In this document: piece after piece, positions 1-8,547 of the stretch | How positions within the stretch are numbered: position 1 is the stretch's first letter | Layout of the letters: each line of letters begins with the position of its first letter | Assembly (NCBI RefSeq): GCF_042610425.1 | Contig: NZ_JBGJZM010000001.1 | Coordinates: 1,178,001-1,242,000, forward strand | DNA: 64,000 nt | DNA from: Ectobacillus sp042610425 | GTDB lineage: Bacteria; Bacillota; Bacilli; Bacillales; Bacillaceae_G | Direction: 5' to 3' | Notes under the pieces: model-generated | Database searches by the model: none | Told to the model about the DNA's origin: nothing | The model's input: only the letters and a program-made list of their open reading frames with translations | Position numbers and translations under genes: made by a program

Positions 1-434
1 ACTGTACTCACACTACTTATATCATATTAGTTATACTGATATAAGTCTACTATTTTGATTTAATAAAAATATTCGGAAATTAATTGAAAACGAATACAAA
101 TAGAATAGCTGGATTAAATCATTAAAACAGAGAAAACGCTTTATTTTATAATATCATTGAATCTAATTGAAAATGAGAATCGTAATAAAAATAAGGAGGA
201 AGATTTCTTGATAAAATTATAATAGGCAAACATATTGTTTGGATTTGTGAGTAAATAGACTATACTTATTTTCTTATTCTCCATAAATGTGTTATGCGTA
301 TTTGTTATAAACGTATATTCACATTTTGTTAAGGAATAAATTCTATATATGGAAAATAAATAAATATATGAGATTAACTAGGAGCTTTTTAGTTTGCTAT
401 ATTCAACTTATTAACAAATAAAGGAGGGTTTCCT
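1..434. other. AT-rich intergenic region, no gene seen
   Basis: No open reading frame of useful length or recognisable RNA is visible. A lone AGGAGG-type ribosome site near 192-198 is followed by a TTG that opens only a four-codon frame, so it is not a gene. The last 15 bases hold the strong AAGGAGGG site of the next gene. Confidence 0.5.
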
Positions 435-1082
435 TTGCAAACAATACACTGGAAAAAATATAGATTCGCAATTATTTTGTATAGTATTATTTTACTTTTT
501 CTTGTATACATTGTTTGGCAATTTATTCTTACTAACCCACGTAATGCTCCGCTGGCCACAGGAAAGCATCAAATCCCAAATTTCCCTTGGGCTATTTGGG
601 AAAGTGTTTTGTATTTGCATATAACGTGCGGAATACTGGCTTTAGTTATTGGACCTTTTCAATTTGTTGAATCCTTTCGGAAGAGAAATATCCGTATGCA
701 TCGACTGCTAGGTAGTATTTATATATGGTCTATTTTAATATCATTCCCAATTAGCTGTTATTTAGCGTATTATGCTACAGGTGGAGTACCTTCTACAATT
801 GCATTTACGGTTTTAAATATTTTTTGGATTACAGCAACAATCTTGGCTCTTAAGAAAGTAAAGGAACGTAATATTGCCGAGCATCAAAACTGGATGTTAC
901 GAAGTTATGCAATTACATGGGTTTTTGTTACATTTCGTATGTTTATGCCACTTACCAGCATCGTATTTGGGTTTAAACTAGGATTCCCTATCGCTGTTTG
1001 GGTTGCGCTTATTAGCAATATTCTATTTATCGAATGGCGTATTTCAAAACGCAATACAATAAAATTCACAAGTGCACTTTAA
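435..1082 (+). CDS. DUF2306 family membrane protein
   Basis: A 215-residue integral membrane protein of unknown function that fits DUF2306. About six hydrophobic segments are visible (near residues 11-32, 60-78, 91-112, 119-139, 158-175 and 183-200). The family-like conserved points are H62 followed by CGILALVIGPFQF, HR at 89-90 before LLG, and H150 in EHQNWMLRSYAI, which could hold a metal or haem, though no biochemical role is established. The start is TTG, chosen because AAGGAGGG lies seven bases upstream. It is followed after 37 bases by another small membrane protein and probably shares its transcript. Confidence 0.8.
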   Translation: MQTIHWKKYRFAIILYSIILLFLVYIVWQFILTNPRNAPLATGKHQIPNFPWAIWESVLYLHITCGILALVIGPFQFVESFRKRNIRMHRLLGSIYIWSILISFPISCYLAYYATGGVPSTIAFTVLNIFWITATILALKKVKERNIAEHQNWMLRSYAITWVFVTFRMFMPLTSIVFGFKLGFPIAVWVALISNILFIEWRISKRNTIKFTSAL

Positions 1083-1119
1083 TAATTGATTCATTGTCTG
1101 CCGAAATGGGGGGAAAGAT

Positions 1120-1746
1120 ATGTCTAAACGATTACATATAGTTGTTACCCTATTTATAAACGGGATTGTACCTTGGTTGTTATATGTTTTGTTATCCGAT
1201 TATATGACGAGCTTGCTTGCATTATCGATTGCAACATTAGTACCATTAGTAGAAAATATCTTATATATTGTTAAAAATAAAAAAATCGATGCTTTTGGTG
1301 CTATTATGCTTTTTACTTTTGTAGTAGCCATTTTTCTCGTTCTTCTAGGTGGAAGTGAAAAACTTCTTTTAATTCGTGAATCTTTTATTACAGCCTCAGT
1401 GGGATTGATCTTTCTCTTATCTCTTTTGTTTAAACGTCCCATTATATATTATCTTGCCCTACGATTTACTGTTAATAACAATGAGTCCGATAAAAATATT
1501 TTTTCGGAAAATTGGGCTATCCCATATTTTCGTCAAGTAATTCGTATTATGACGATGGTATGGGGCATCGCTCTTGTACTAGAGGCAATTGTTAGGACGT
1601 TTTTAGTATTTGAGCTTTCGACTGCGCAATTTTTATTTTTCTCTAATTTTGTTTTGTATGGTTTTATTGGGGCTACGATTCTTTGGACAGCGATGTACCG
1701 AAGACGTGCAAGCGAACGACTACAAGACATTAAACTGAATAAGTAG
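1120..1746 (+). CDS. VC0807-like conserved membrane protein
   Basis: A 208-residue multi-pass membrane protein with roughly six hydrophobic helices and a basic C-terminal tail (RRRASERLQDIKLNK). Its pattern, including an internal FSENWAIPYFRQVIRIMT segment before the last helices, resembles the VC0807 family, whose function is unknown. A GGGGGGAAAG ribosome site precedes the ATG. It lies just downstream of the DUF2306 gene and upstream of a terminator, so the two are a likely two-gene unit. The family assignment rests on recall of the pattern and is moderate. Confidence 0.7.
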   Translation: MSKRLHIVVTLFINGIVPWLLYVLLSDYMTSLLALSIATLVPLVENILYIVKNKKIDAFGAIMLFTFVVAIFLVLLGGSEKLLLIRESFITASVGLIFLLSLLFKRPIIYYLALRFTVNNNESDKNIFSENWAIPYFRQVIRIMTMVWGIALVLEAIVRTFLVFELSTAQFLFFSNFVLYGFIGATILWTAMYRRRASERLQDIKLNK

Positions 1747-1754
1747 CTAAGGCT

Positions 1755-1799
1755 AAACTCTTTCTTCTACGACATTATAAAAAAGAAAGAGTTTATTTT
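1755..1799 (+). terminator. rho-independent terminator
   Basis: AAACTCTTTCTT (1755-1766) pairs with AAGAAAGAGTTT (1783-1794), followed by a T-rich tail. It closes the unit of the two membrane-protein genes. Confidence 0.8.
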
Positions 1800-1981
1800 T
1801 TAACCATTTATTTTTGTCTAAGTGATTTACTAAAAAGGAATAATTGGATTGATAAAGAATACAATCCGACATTTTTATGTAGAAATTTAACTTCAGCTGT
1901 AGTGGAAATGACATGTAATTGAAACGTATTACTAATGAGATTTTGATAGAATGAACTGGAAAGCAAATAAAGTATAGACGA

Positions 1982-2011
1982 GCTTATGCTTCATGAGAAA
2001 GAAGCATAAGC
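1982..2011 (+). promoter_or_regulatory. 11-bp perfect hairpin in the leader of the dynamin-like gene
   Basis: GCTTATGCTTC (1982-1992) and GAAGCATAAGC (2001-2011) form a perfect 11-bp stem with an 8-base loop. There is no T-run, so it is not a terminator. It ends about 14 bases before the ribosome-site-like GGGTGA, where it could act as an operator or as an mRNA 5' stabiliser; neither is proven. Confidence 0.5.
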
Positions 2012-2035
2012 AAACTGACACAGCGGGTGAAAATA

Positions 2036-4738
2036 ATGATTCTAGAGAGACAATTAATTGGGAAGACGTATTATGAGACGTTTTTAAAGGATGAGGAAGA
2101 CATTCATCCAGTTCAATCCTTAGGGGAAGAATATTACCGAGAATTAGGCAATGAAGAGACAGAATTAGCCTATATTCGTTTTGCGCAAGGAGAAGTGTAT
2201 TACCACAATAAAGATTTTGAAAGTGCGATTTTTAAATGGGAGCAAGTTCAGAACGATTTACAGGATTGGGCGAATAAAAATATAGCTGATGCATTATTTG
2301 ATCTTGGAAAGCTTTCTAGTGCAGAAGAGAAATATAAATCAATTACGTCTGACTCAAAATCGTTAACTGTTGAAGTGCTATTGCAATTGTTTTCTTTGTA
2401 TATGCTCCAAGAAAATGATTCCAAGGCAGATGAAGTAATTAAGGAAGCTGTTACGTTTGCTCCTGATTATCCCAATGTTACACCTTTAGCAAAATCATTT
2501 TATGAAAAACAACAAGATTGGCAAAGTGCTGTTGCACTAGCTGTTCATGAAATGGTTCGAACCGAGTCTGTAGAATGGGCGGATGTATTAAAGCGATATA
2601 TTGATGACGACCATTTGTCTTCAATCGAACCTAGCTATTTTACAAATGCACTCCTTGCGCTTTTTAAAGTCGATGATGAAAGATTTAAGAAGCTAATTGT
2701 TTCATTATGGAAAAATTATAGAGTCAAGGACTCCTACTTGTCTTGGCTTGAGACTGTAAATCAACTATTTCTACAAATTGAAGTTCATCAGTATGAATCT
2801 TGGCATGGAGTTGTTAATCAATTTCGTGATACATATAGGGAACTTCTTTCAGGTGAAAGATACATTCGAACATTTAAACCAATCATGCCAAATCATTTGC
2901 AGAATTGGATTAAGCTCTCTGATGTATCAGAATCTTTGTTTGCGGCGGCTGCATTGTTAGCTTGGGAGCAAGCCTTTCCTAATAGTATGAATGATTCCGT
3001 CATTACAGACGCACAGCAGCTTATGTATGAGTCGAATAAGTATGAACATAGTTTGGAAGATAGTGTGAACTTGTTTAATGAAGTACTTAGTTGGGCCCAG
3101 CAGAATGGAGTTTTTGTTTCCTTCAAATGGAAATGGCACATGCAACAACTACTCGATTTGAATTTGCACTATGTTCTTCTAGCAGGAACACAATCGAGTG
3201 GGAAGGAAAATGTGAGGGACATCATTTTAGGAAAAAAATTAGGAGAAGAACCTACTAATATTATATATTTTCGAGATGATACTCGTACATTTGCTCATTT
3301 GATTACAGATGCCGGAGAAGAAGAATATGCTTCAGGAACATATGAAGACAATGATCTATATTTCGATTCTCATTTTCCAAGCAGATTTTTAAATGAAAAT
3401 AAAATGGTATTAATTGATTTACCTTTTATAAATGATGGGGAAATCAATCCATTGAATCATGCTTTATTTGCTGACACGATTCTTTTCGTTCTTCATGCAC
3501 ATTTACCGTTTACAGATCAAGAGCGGGATTTTATCATGCATATGCAAGAGCAAGCCCCACATGTACACATTCAATTCTTACTTAATAAAGCAGAATTACT
3601 TCATGATGAAATGGCACTACATGAAGTGAAAAAACGTATTCATACGTATTTTCCAGATGCCAATGTGATTCCATTTTCATCGCAAGAGGATAGTAAGGAT
3701 ATTGCTACATGTTTTGTTATAGATGGGAGCAAGCGAGATAGAGTCAAGGAACGAATTGGTCAATTGCAGCGAGTGATTCGAAATTTGTTAACGTATTTAT
3801 TGGAAAAACGAGTTGAAGCTGAAAAATTACTTATAGAATCAATTAATTGGAATGAAGATATGGTAGTAAAACTAAATGGATTAATTAATAATGTTTCATC
3901 ATTGGAACAAGAAAAAAATACTGTTATCTTACAATCGTATAAGAGTATCAAAGAAAAAATTGTTGCTGATTTAACAGCACAAATCCCTGCCATTCTAAAG
4001 CAATGTAGTAAGCAAATTAGTATTAATAGCGATTTTCGAATTGTAGATAAACAATTGAATGAAAGCATGAATGAACAGATTCAAAATTACGTAAACGATT
4101 CTGTTATGCCGAAATTTGTTAATTATATGTTGGATTGGATAAACAACTGTAAAGAAGAATTGACTTCGAGTCAGCATTATCTTGATGAAACGAAAGAAAC
4201 GTTTAACTCGTTGTATGAGGAGAATCGAATGATGCTCTCCGGTGATTTTAAAGTGTTAGATGATTGGAAAAGAGATGTAGATCGAATCATGCGTAGAGTA
4301 CACATCGATCATTTGAATATACTTTTAAAATTCGATCCAACTTTATTTGCATTAAAGAGTATAGGGAATCTATTTGGTCGTATAGACCGTAGTAAAACCA
4401 TGCTCGCCAATCAATATAACAAGTATGTGGAACAAAAGGATTATACTGAAATAAAAGATGTTGTTATTCGTAAGTTTTTTGCAGAATTCGAATTGTTTGA
4501 ACGTGCACTTGAACAAGATGTTGCTTTGTTTTTCCGAGAACCTATCGGAGAATTAAAACGGATGGTAGAAGAAACGCATGTCAGTATACAACAAAGCCGT
4601 GATGAGTTAAATGAAATGAGGGCCAAGCCAGAGGTATATCAAGATCCGATTACATTATTTGAAGTGCAATTACGACAACAAGAAATGATGTGGAATGTAG
4701 GGAATTTCCCAATATTTATTGATAATACTACAGTATAA
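2036..4738 (+). CDS. TPR plus dynamin-like GTPase
   Basis: A protein of about 900 residues. The N-terminal third (about 30-320) is helical and TPR-like, with repeats such as AQGEVYYHNKDFESAIFKWEQ. A GTPase core follows: P-loop AGTQSSGKE near residues 383-391, a G3-like IDLPF near 459-463 with F in place of the usual glycine, and a G4-like NKAE near 520. The remaining 300 residues are long amphipathic helices as in dynamin stalks. Bacterial dynamin-like proteins act on membranes, but the role of this one is inferred. GTG at 2027 opens the frame; ATG at 2036 is preferred because GGGTGA lies five bases upstream. It is a single gene closed by a strong terminator. Confidence 0.7.
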   Translation: MILERQLIGKTYYETFLKDEEDIHPVQSLGEEYYRELGNEETELAYIRFAQGEVYYHNKDFESAIFKWEQVQNDLQDWANKNIADALFDLGKLSSAEEKYKSITSDSKSLTVEVLLQLFSLYMLQENDSKADEVIKEAVTFAPDYPNVTPLAKSFYEKQQDWQSAVALAVHEMVRTESVEWADVLKRYIDDDHLSSIEPSYFTNALLALFKVDDERFKKLIVSLWKNYRVKDSYLSWLETVNQLFLQIEVHQYESWHGVVNQFRDTYRELLSGERYIRTFKPIMPNHLQNWIKLSDVSESLFAAAALLAWEQAFPNSMNDSVITDAQQLMYESNKYEHSLEDSVNLFNEVLSWAQQNGVFVSFKWKWHMQQLLDLNLHYVLLAGTQSSGKENVRDIILGKKLGEEPTNIIYFRDDTRTFAHLITDAGEEEYASGTYEDNDLYFDSHFPSRFLNENKMVLIDLPFINDGEINPLNHALFADTILFVLHAHLPFTDQERDFIMHMQEQAPHVHIQFLLNKAELLHDEMALHEVKKRIHTYFPDANVIPFSSQEDSKDIATCFVIDGSKRDRVKERIGQLQRVIRNLLTYLLEKRVEAEKLLIESINWNEDMVVKLNGLINNVSSLEQEKNTVILQSYKSIKEKIVADLTAQIPAILKQCSKQISINSDFRIVDKQLNESMNEQIQNYVNDSVMPKFVNYMLDWINNCKEELTSSQHYLDETKETFNSLYEENRMMLSGDFKVLDDWKRDVDRIMRRVHIDHLNILLKFDPTLFALKSIGNLFGRIDRSKTMLANQYNKYVEQKDYTEIKDVVIRKFFAEFELFERALEQDVALFFREPIGELKRMVEETHVSIQQSRDELNEMRAKPEVYQDPITLFEVQLRQQEMMWNVGNFPIFIDNTTV

Positions 4739-4760
4739 AGATTTAGGAGATATGTGTTTA

Positions 4761-4808
4761 AAAGATGACTATAGAAATGGTATTCATTTTTATAGTCATC
4801 TTTTTTTT
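4761..4808 (+). terminator. rho-independent terminator
   Basis: AAAGATGACTATA (4761-4773) pairs with TATAGTCATCTTT (4791-4803), running into eight T residues. It ends the dynamin-like gene. Confidence 0.9.
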
Positions 4809-4926
4809 AATATAGGGGATAAAAGAAAATTTCCACAGTGATATGTTTCACTTTATAATGAAAAGGACTTGTTTTACATATTTTATTGTTACTGGCATAA
4901 TGATAATAGAAAAGGTGGGGAATAGA

Positions 4927-5790
4927 ATGACAGTAAAAATTATAACCGATAGTGCTTCGGACCTACCGAAGGAACTGGCCACACAGTATAACATCGAAGT
5001 GCTACCACTTCGTGTGTATGATCAAGATGAAAATGAATATATCGATGGTGTTACTCTAGATTCTTACGAGTTATTTCGTAATATGCGAGAAGGGAAGGTT
5101 TATAAAACTTCTTTACCATCCTATGAAACTATACATCAAGTATTTTCAGATTACGCAAAGAATGGGATTTCTTGCATCTATATTGCCTTCTCCTCAGAGT
5201 TGTCAGGAACTTATCAATCTGCACAATTGGTTAAAACGGATGTAAAAGAGAACTATCCAGATTTTGATTTGCATATTGTTGATACAAAGTGTGCATCCAT
5301 GGGCCAAGGAATTGTAGCAATTCGGGCTGCACAGCTTTCCAAAGAAGGAAACTCTGCAGAAGATATTATACCGATTGTAAATAAACTTGCTTTTAGTATG
5401 GAACACATTTTTACAGTAGATGATTTGCAGTATCTTGTTCGCGGTGGAAGAGTGAGCAGAGTTGCTGGGTTTATTGGAGGATTACTCAATATTAAACCTC
5501 TTCTTCACGTAGAAAGCGGAAAGCTTATACCGCTTGAAAAATTAAGAGGAAGAAAAAAAGTATTTCATCGCATGGTTGAAATTATGGAACAAAGAGGAGA
5601 AAATCTGATAAACCAAACGATTGGAATTAGTCATGGTGATGATATAGAAAGTGCGACATTATTAAAAAATATGATTCATGAAAAGTTTGGTTGTAATGAT
5701 TTTGTAATTAGTACAATAGGAGCAGCAGTTGGTGCACATTCAGGACCAGGTACACTTGCCCTCTTCTTTTTAAATAAAAAAAATAATTAA
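4927..5790 (+). CDS. DegV family fatty-acid-binding protein
   Basis: A 287-residue cytosolic protein of the DegV/EDD fold. Visible family marks are the N-terminal KIITDSASDLP, the SSELSGTYQSA loop, DDLQYLVRGGRVS, and the C-terminal IGAAVGAHSGPGTLALFF. DegV (FakB) proteins bind a fatty acid and present it to the FakA kinase for phosphorylation and entry into phospholipid synthesis; whether this paralogue does so is inferred. The frame is open from 4843, but ATG at 4927 with AAAGGTGGGG upstream gives the normal family length. It appears monocistronic. Confidence 0.9.
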   Translation: MTVKIITDSASDLPKELATQYNIEVLPLRVYDQDENEYIDGVTLDSYELFRNMREGKVYKTSLPSYETIHQVFSDYAKNGISCIYIAFSSELSGTYQSAQLVKTDVKENYPDFDLHIVDTKCASMGQGIVAIRAAQLSKEGNSAEDIIPIVNKLAFSMEHIFTVDDLQYLVRGGRVSRVAGFIGGLLNIKPLLHVESGKLIPLEKLRGRKKVFHRMVEIMEQRGENLINQTIGISHGDDIESATLLKNMIHEKFGCNDFVISTIGAAVGAHSGPGTLALFFLNKKNN

Positions 5791-5931
5791 TATGCTATCT
5801 TTTCGTTGCTAGTAAAATGAAGAGCAAGAAAATATTGAGATATTTTCATAATTATGATAAGCTACACTTTCCTCATGATGTGTTTTCCTATACAATCATA
5901 GTGGAAACTATTTGAAAAGGAAGTACGTTCT

Positions 5932-7689
5932 ATGAATGAAATAATAAATCCGATGCTTATGTTTATTGCAATTATTTTAACAGTTATTGCTTCTTTTACT
6001 TCTTTTGATTTACTTGTACTCATGAAAAGTACGGACAGAAATAAGCGATTTCTATTTTTAGGAAGTATCTTTTCAATGGGTATTGGAATCTGGGTTACAA
6101 ACTTTTTTGGAGTTCTTGCACGTGATATGAATGCTATAAGTTCCTATCATATATTCATTGTAGCTGCCGCAGCCGTAGTAGGGGTACTTTTAACTGGAGT
6201 TGCCTATTGTTGGTTATGTAAAAGGGATATTCGAAATGTTGACGTGCTCATAGCAAGCTTCATCATGACAGTTACAGCTTTATTGATCTTTGCTGGTAGT
6301 ATGTATGGCATGAACGTAGATTTTCAGATTGATGTGTTTGTATGTATTCTTTCAGGTCTTATGATATTCTTTGCATTCTTTGCATCATTATGGATGCTTT
6401 TTCGTGCGAACAAGAGACAGGATAGTCACTTGTGGTTGAAGCCACTCGGGGCCTGCTTAGTGACAGCATCTATTATTGAGAGCCATTTTTTATTAATGCG
6501 AGCTACAATATTTCCTGCTATGCAAGAAACAAGCACACTTTCAGGAAATATATTAATGTACATGATGTTATTTGCTTCTATCCTAATATTAGGTAGTCTT
6601 GTTGTTTCTACAACAATTATTAGTAAACGTTTAACTGTAAGTGATACGTATTTAAGAGATTTTCAATATGCGCTAGATGCTTCTTCGATTGTTGCGATTA
6701 CGGATCCAAAAGGAACCATTACTTTTGTGAATGATAAATTCGTTGAAATATCAAAATATAGTCGGCCAGAACTACTTGGTCAAAACCATAGTATTTTAAA
6801 TTCCGGAGAACATCCAAAGGAATTCTTTAAAGATATGTGGCGAACGATAGGGAATGGAAAGGTATGGCATGGGGAAATTCGCAATCGTGCCAAGGACGGT
6901 ACATTGTATTGGGTAGATACAACAATTATTCCCTTTTTAAATGAGAATAATAAGCCTTATCAATACCTTGCTATCCGCAATGATATAACAGAACGTAAAA
7001 GAACAGAAGAAATGCTACGTCGTCAAGATAAGCTGGCTGCAATAGGACAAATGGCTGCTGGTATTGCTCATGAAATTCGAAATCCCTTAACTTCTGTGAA
7101 GGGATATACTGAATTTTTGCAGCTAGATGAACATGATGACGAACGTAATGAGTATCTTTCTATAATTTTAGACGAGGTGGACCGAGTAAACGAGATTGTC
7201 GAAGATTTTCTCGTATTAGCTAAACCTAAAGTTGTACAACTAAAGCGCCATAATGTTGTTGCAATCGTTCAACACGTCTTAGCGCTCATGCAGTTTGATG
7301 CTAGAAAAAAAGGTATTCGATTTATGCTAGACTTTAACTTTGAAAATATTCTGGTAGATTGCGATGAAAGTCGTTTAAAACAGGTATTTCTTAACTTTTT
7401 GAAAAATGGAATGGAAGCAATGCCGGGTGGCGGGGAGATTCGAGTCAATCTTCATGCCCATTCTGGTCATGTCCATATATCAATCCAAGATACTGGACTT
7501 GGAATTCCTAAAGATAAACTGAAAAAAATTGGAGAACCCTTTTTTACAACGAAGAAAAATGGGAATGGTCTTGGTCTGATGGTAAGCTTTAAAATTATTG
7601 AAGGACATAATGGTAAAATTGTTGTGGATAGTGAAATGAATATTGGAACCACATTCACTGTGATTTTACCGGTACAAGAAATTGCATAG
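5932..7689 (+). CDS. PAS-domain sensor histidine kinase with MHYT-like membrane sensor
   Basis: A 585-residue membrane kinase. Residues 1-235 hold about seven hydrophobic helices laid out like an MHYT sensor, but the motif histidines are largely lost: GIWVTNFFGVLA replaces the usual MHF segment, SMYGMNV replaces MHY, and only ESHFLLMRA keeps a histidine. A PAS domain (about 240-345, ending AIRNDITERKR) leads into the HisKA box AGIAHEIRNPLTSVKGY with phospho-acceptor H380. HATPase motifs follow: NFLKNGMEAMPGGG, DTGLGIP and GNGLGL. The C-terminal half is typical of Bacillus sporulation kinases that feed the Spo0F/Spo0A phosphorelay. There is no adjacent response regulator, so it is an orphan. 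The phosphorelay role is inferred. Confidence 0.85.
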   Translation: MNEIINPMLMFIAIILTVIASFTSFDLLVLMKSTDRNKRFLFLGSIFSMGIGIWVTNFFGVLARDMNAISSYHIFIVAAAAVVGVLLTGVAYCWLCKRDIRNVDVLIASFIMTVTALLIFAGSMYGMNVDFQIDVFVCILSGLMIFFAFFASLWMLFRANKRQDSHLWLKPLGACLVTASIIESHFLLMRATIFPAMQETSTLSGNILMYMMLFASILILGSLVVSTTIISKRLTVSDTYLRDFQYALDASSIVAITDPKGTITFVNDKFVEISKYSRPELLGQNHSILNSGEHPKEFFKDMWRTIGNGKVWHGEIRNRAKDGTLYWVDTTIIPFLNENNKPYQYLAIRNDITERKRTEEMLRRQDKLAAIGQMAAGIAHEIRNPLTSVKGYTEFLQLDEHDDERNEYLSIILDEVDRVNEIVEDFLVLAKPKVVQLKRHNVVAIVQHVLALMQFDARKKGIRFMLDFNFENILVDCDESRLKQVFLNFLKNGMEAMPGGGEIRVNLHAHSGHVHISIQDTGLGIPKDKLKKIGEPFFTTKKNGNGLGLMVSFKIIEGHNGKIVVDSEMNIGTTFTVILPVQEIA

Positions 7690-7721
7690 TACGAGTATGA
7701 CTTAATTTTATAAAAAATGTG

Positions 7722-7751
7722 TTGACAGTTTACTGAATAACAATCTATAAT
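7722..7751 (+). promoter_or_regulatory. sigma-A promoter of the aromatic cluster leader
   Basis: TTGACA (7722-7727) and TATAAT (7746-7751) match the sigma-A consensus exactly with an 18-base spacer. Transcription would start near 7758, just upstream of the first T-box. Confidence 0.85.
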
Positions 7752-7757
7752 ACAAAT

Positions 7758-8036
7758 CATAGTAATTCAAAAAATTTAAACAATTGCGACGAAGGGAACG
7801 AAGTAGTCTTTATTTCCAAGTTACAGAGAGCTGATGGTTGGTGCAAATCAGTACTGGAATAGAAACGAAATACAATCCTTGAGCATCTTTTTCGTAATAA
7901 AGAGAAGATTTCTTTATGAAGAGAAAGACGGTCCTAGTGGATCGTTATCAAGTAAGAGTGGCAGATACGTCTGCAATTAGGGTGGTACCGCGATAATAAT
8001 CGTCCCTACTGAGAAATCAGTAGGGGCTTTTTTATT
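7758..8036 (+). promoter_or_regulatory. T-box riboswitch 1, tyrosine (UAC) specifier
   Basis: A complete T-box leader. The Stem I elements ACAGAGAGCTGATGG and GGTGCAAATCAG are followed by a specifier segment GAAATACAATCC with TAC (Tyr) at 7871-7873. The T-box sequence AGGGTGGTACCGCG is at 7979-7992, and the terminator stem CCCTACTGA/TCAGTAGGG (8004-8025) ends in T residues. Uncharged tRNA-Tyr should pair with both sites and favour read-through. It is the first of two units before the aromatic genes. Confidence 0.92.
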
Positions 8037-8061
8037 TATTATGGACCATTAATTTTATATA

Positions 8062-8304
8062 TGTGTTGAAAGGAACAAAAGTAGTGGTTATCTCACTGTT
8101 ACAGAGAGCTGATGGTTGGTGCAAATCAGTATATAGATAATCGTGAATTACAGTCCTGGAGCATTCTTTTCGAAATAGCATGGCTATCTAGGGAAGGACG
8201 GTCGTATGAGATCGTTAACAAGTCAAAGAGGCAGACATTGTCTGCAAATAGGGTGGTACCGCGATAATAATCGTCCCTGTCAAACATGACAGGGACGTTT
8301 TTTA
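8062..8304 (+). promoter_or_regulatory. T-box riboswitch 2, tyrosine (UAC) specifier
   Basis: A second full T-box directly after the first. It has the same Stem I core (ACAGAGAGCTGATGG, GGTGCAAATCAG), specifier GAATTACAGTCC with TAC at 8149-8151, T-box AGGGTGGTACCGCG at 8250-8263, and terminator CGTCCCTGTCA/TGACAGGGACG (8272-8297) followed by six T. No clear promoter separates it from unit 1, so both terminators must be passed. The following 240 bases (8305-8547) are AT-rich leader ending in the ribosome site of the first aro gene. Confidence 0.92.
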
Positions 8305-8547
8305 TAAATTGTGGAAAGTACTTTTGTTTTAGAAAGGAGAACCAGTAAAAATTGTTTTAATGGAAATAAGAATCTCGCACATTCTTATATTCAATCATTC
8401 CAACACATCGAAAAATTAACTTTCCAAAATTAAATAATAGTACACTTTGGTAATAAAGGCAATAATCATTTTAAGATAACTGATGTGTTTGTATTGTAAG
8501 TTTTCAATTGATAAAAATAAAACATATAAAAATCAGGAGGTAATACA

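Noticed and set aside
128..148. GAAAACGCTTT looks like a catabolite-response (cre) element
   Set aside because: The flanks do not match the consensus and it is far from the next start.
155..185. ATTGAAAATGAGAATCG resembles part of a Fur box
   Set aside because: The second half-site matches poorly and no iron gene follows.
190..222. AAGGAGG followed by TTG in the first intergenic region
   Set aside because: The frame stops after four codons, so it is not a gene.
8361..8420. 19-codon frame after T-box 2 as a possible leader peptide
   Set aside because: Its nearest ribosome site is about 20 bases away and the peptide has no Tyr-rich run.
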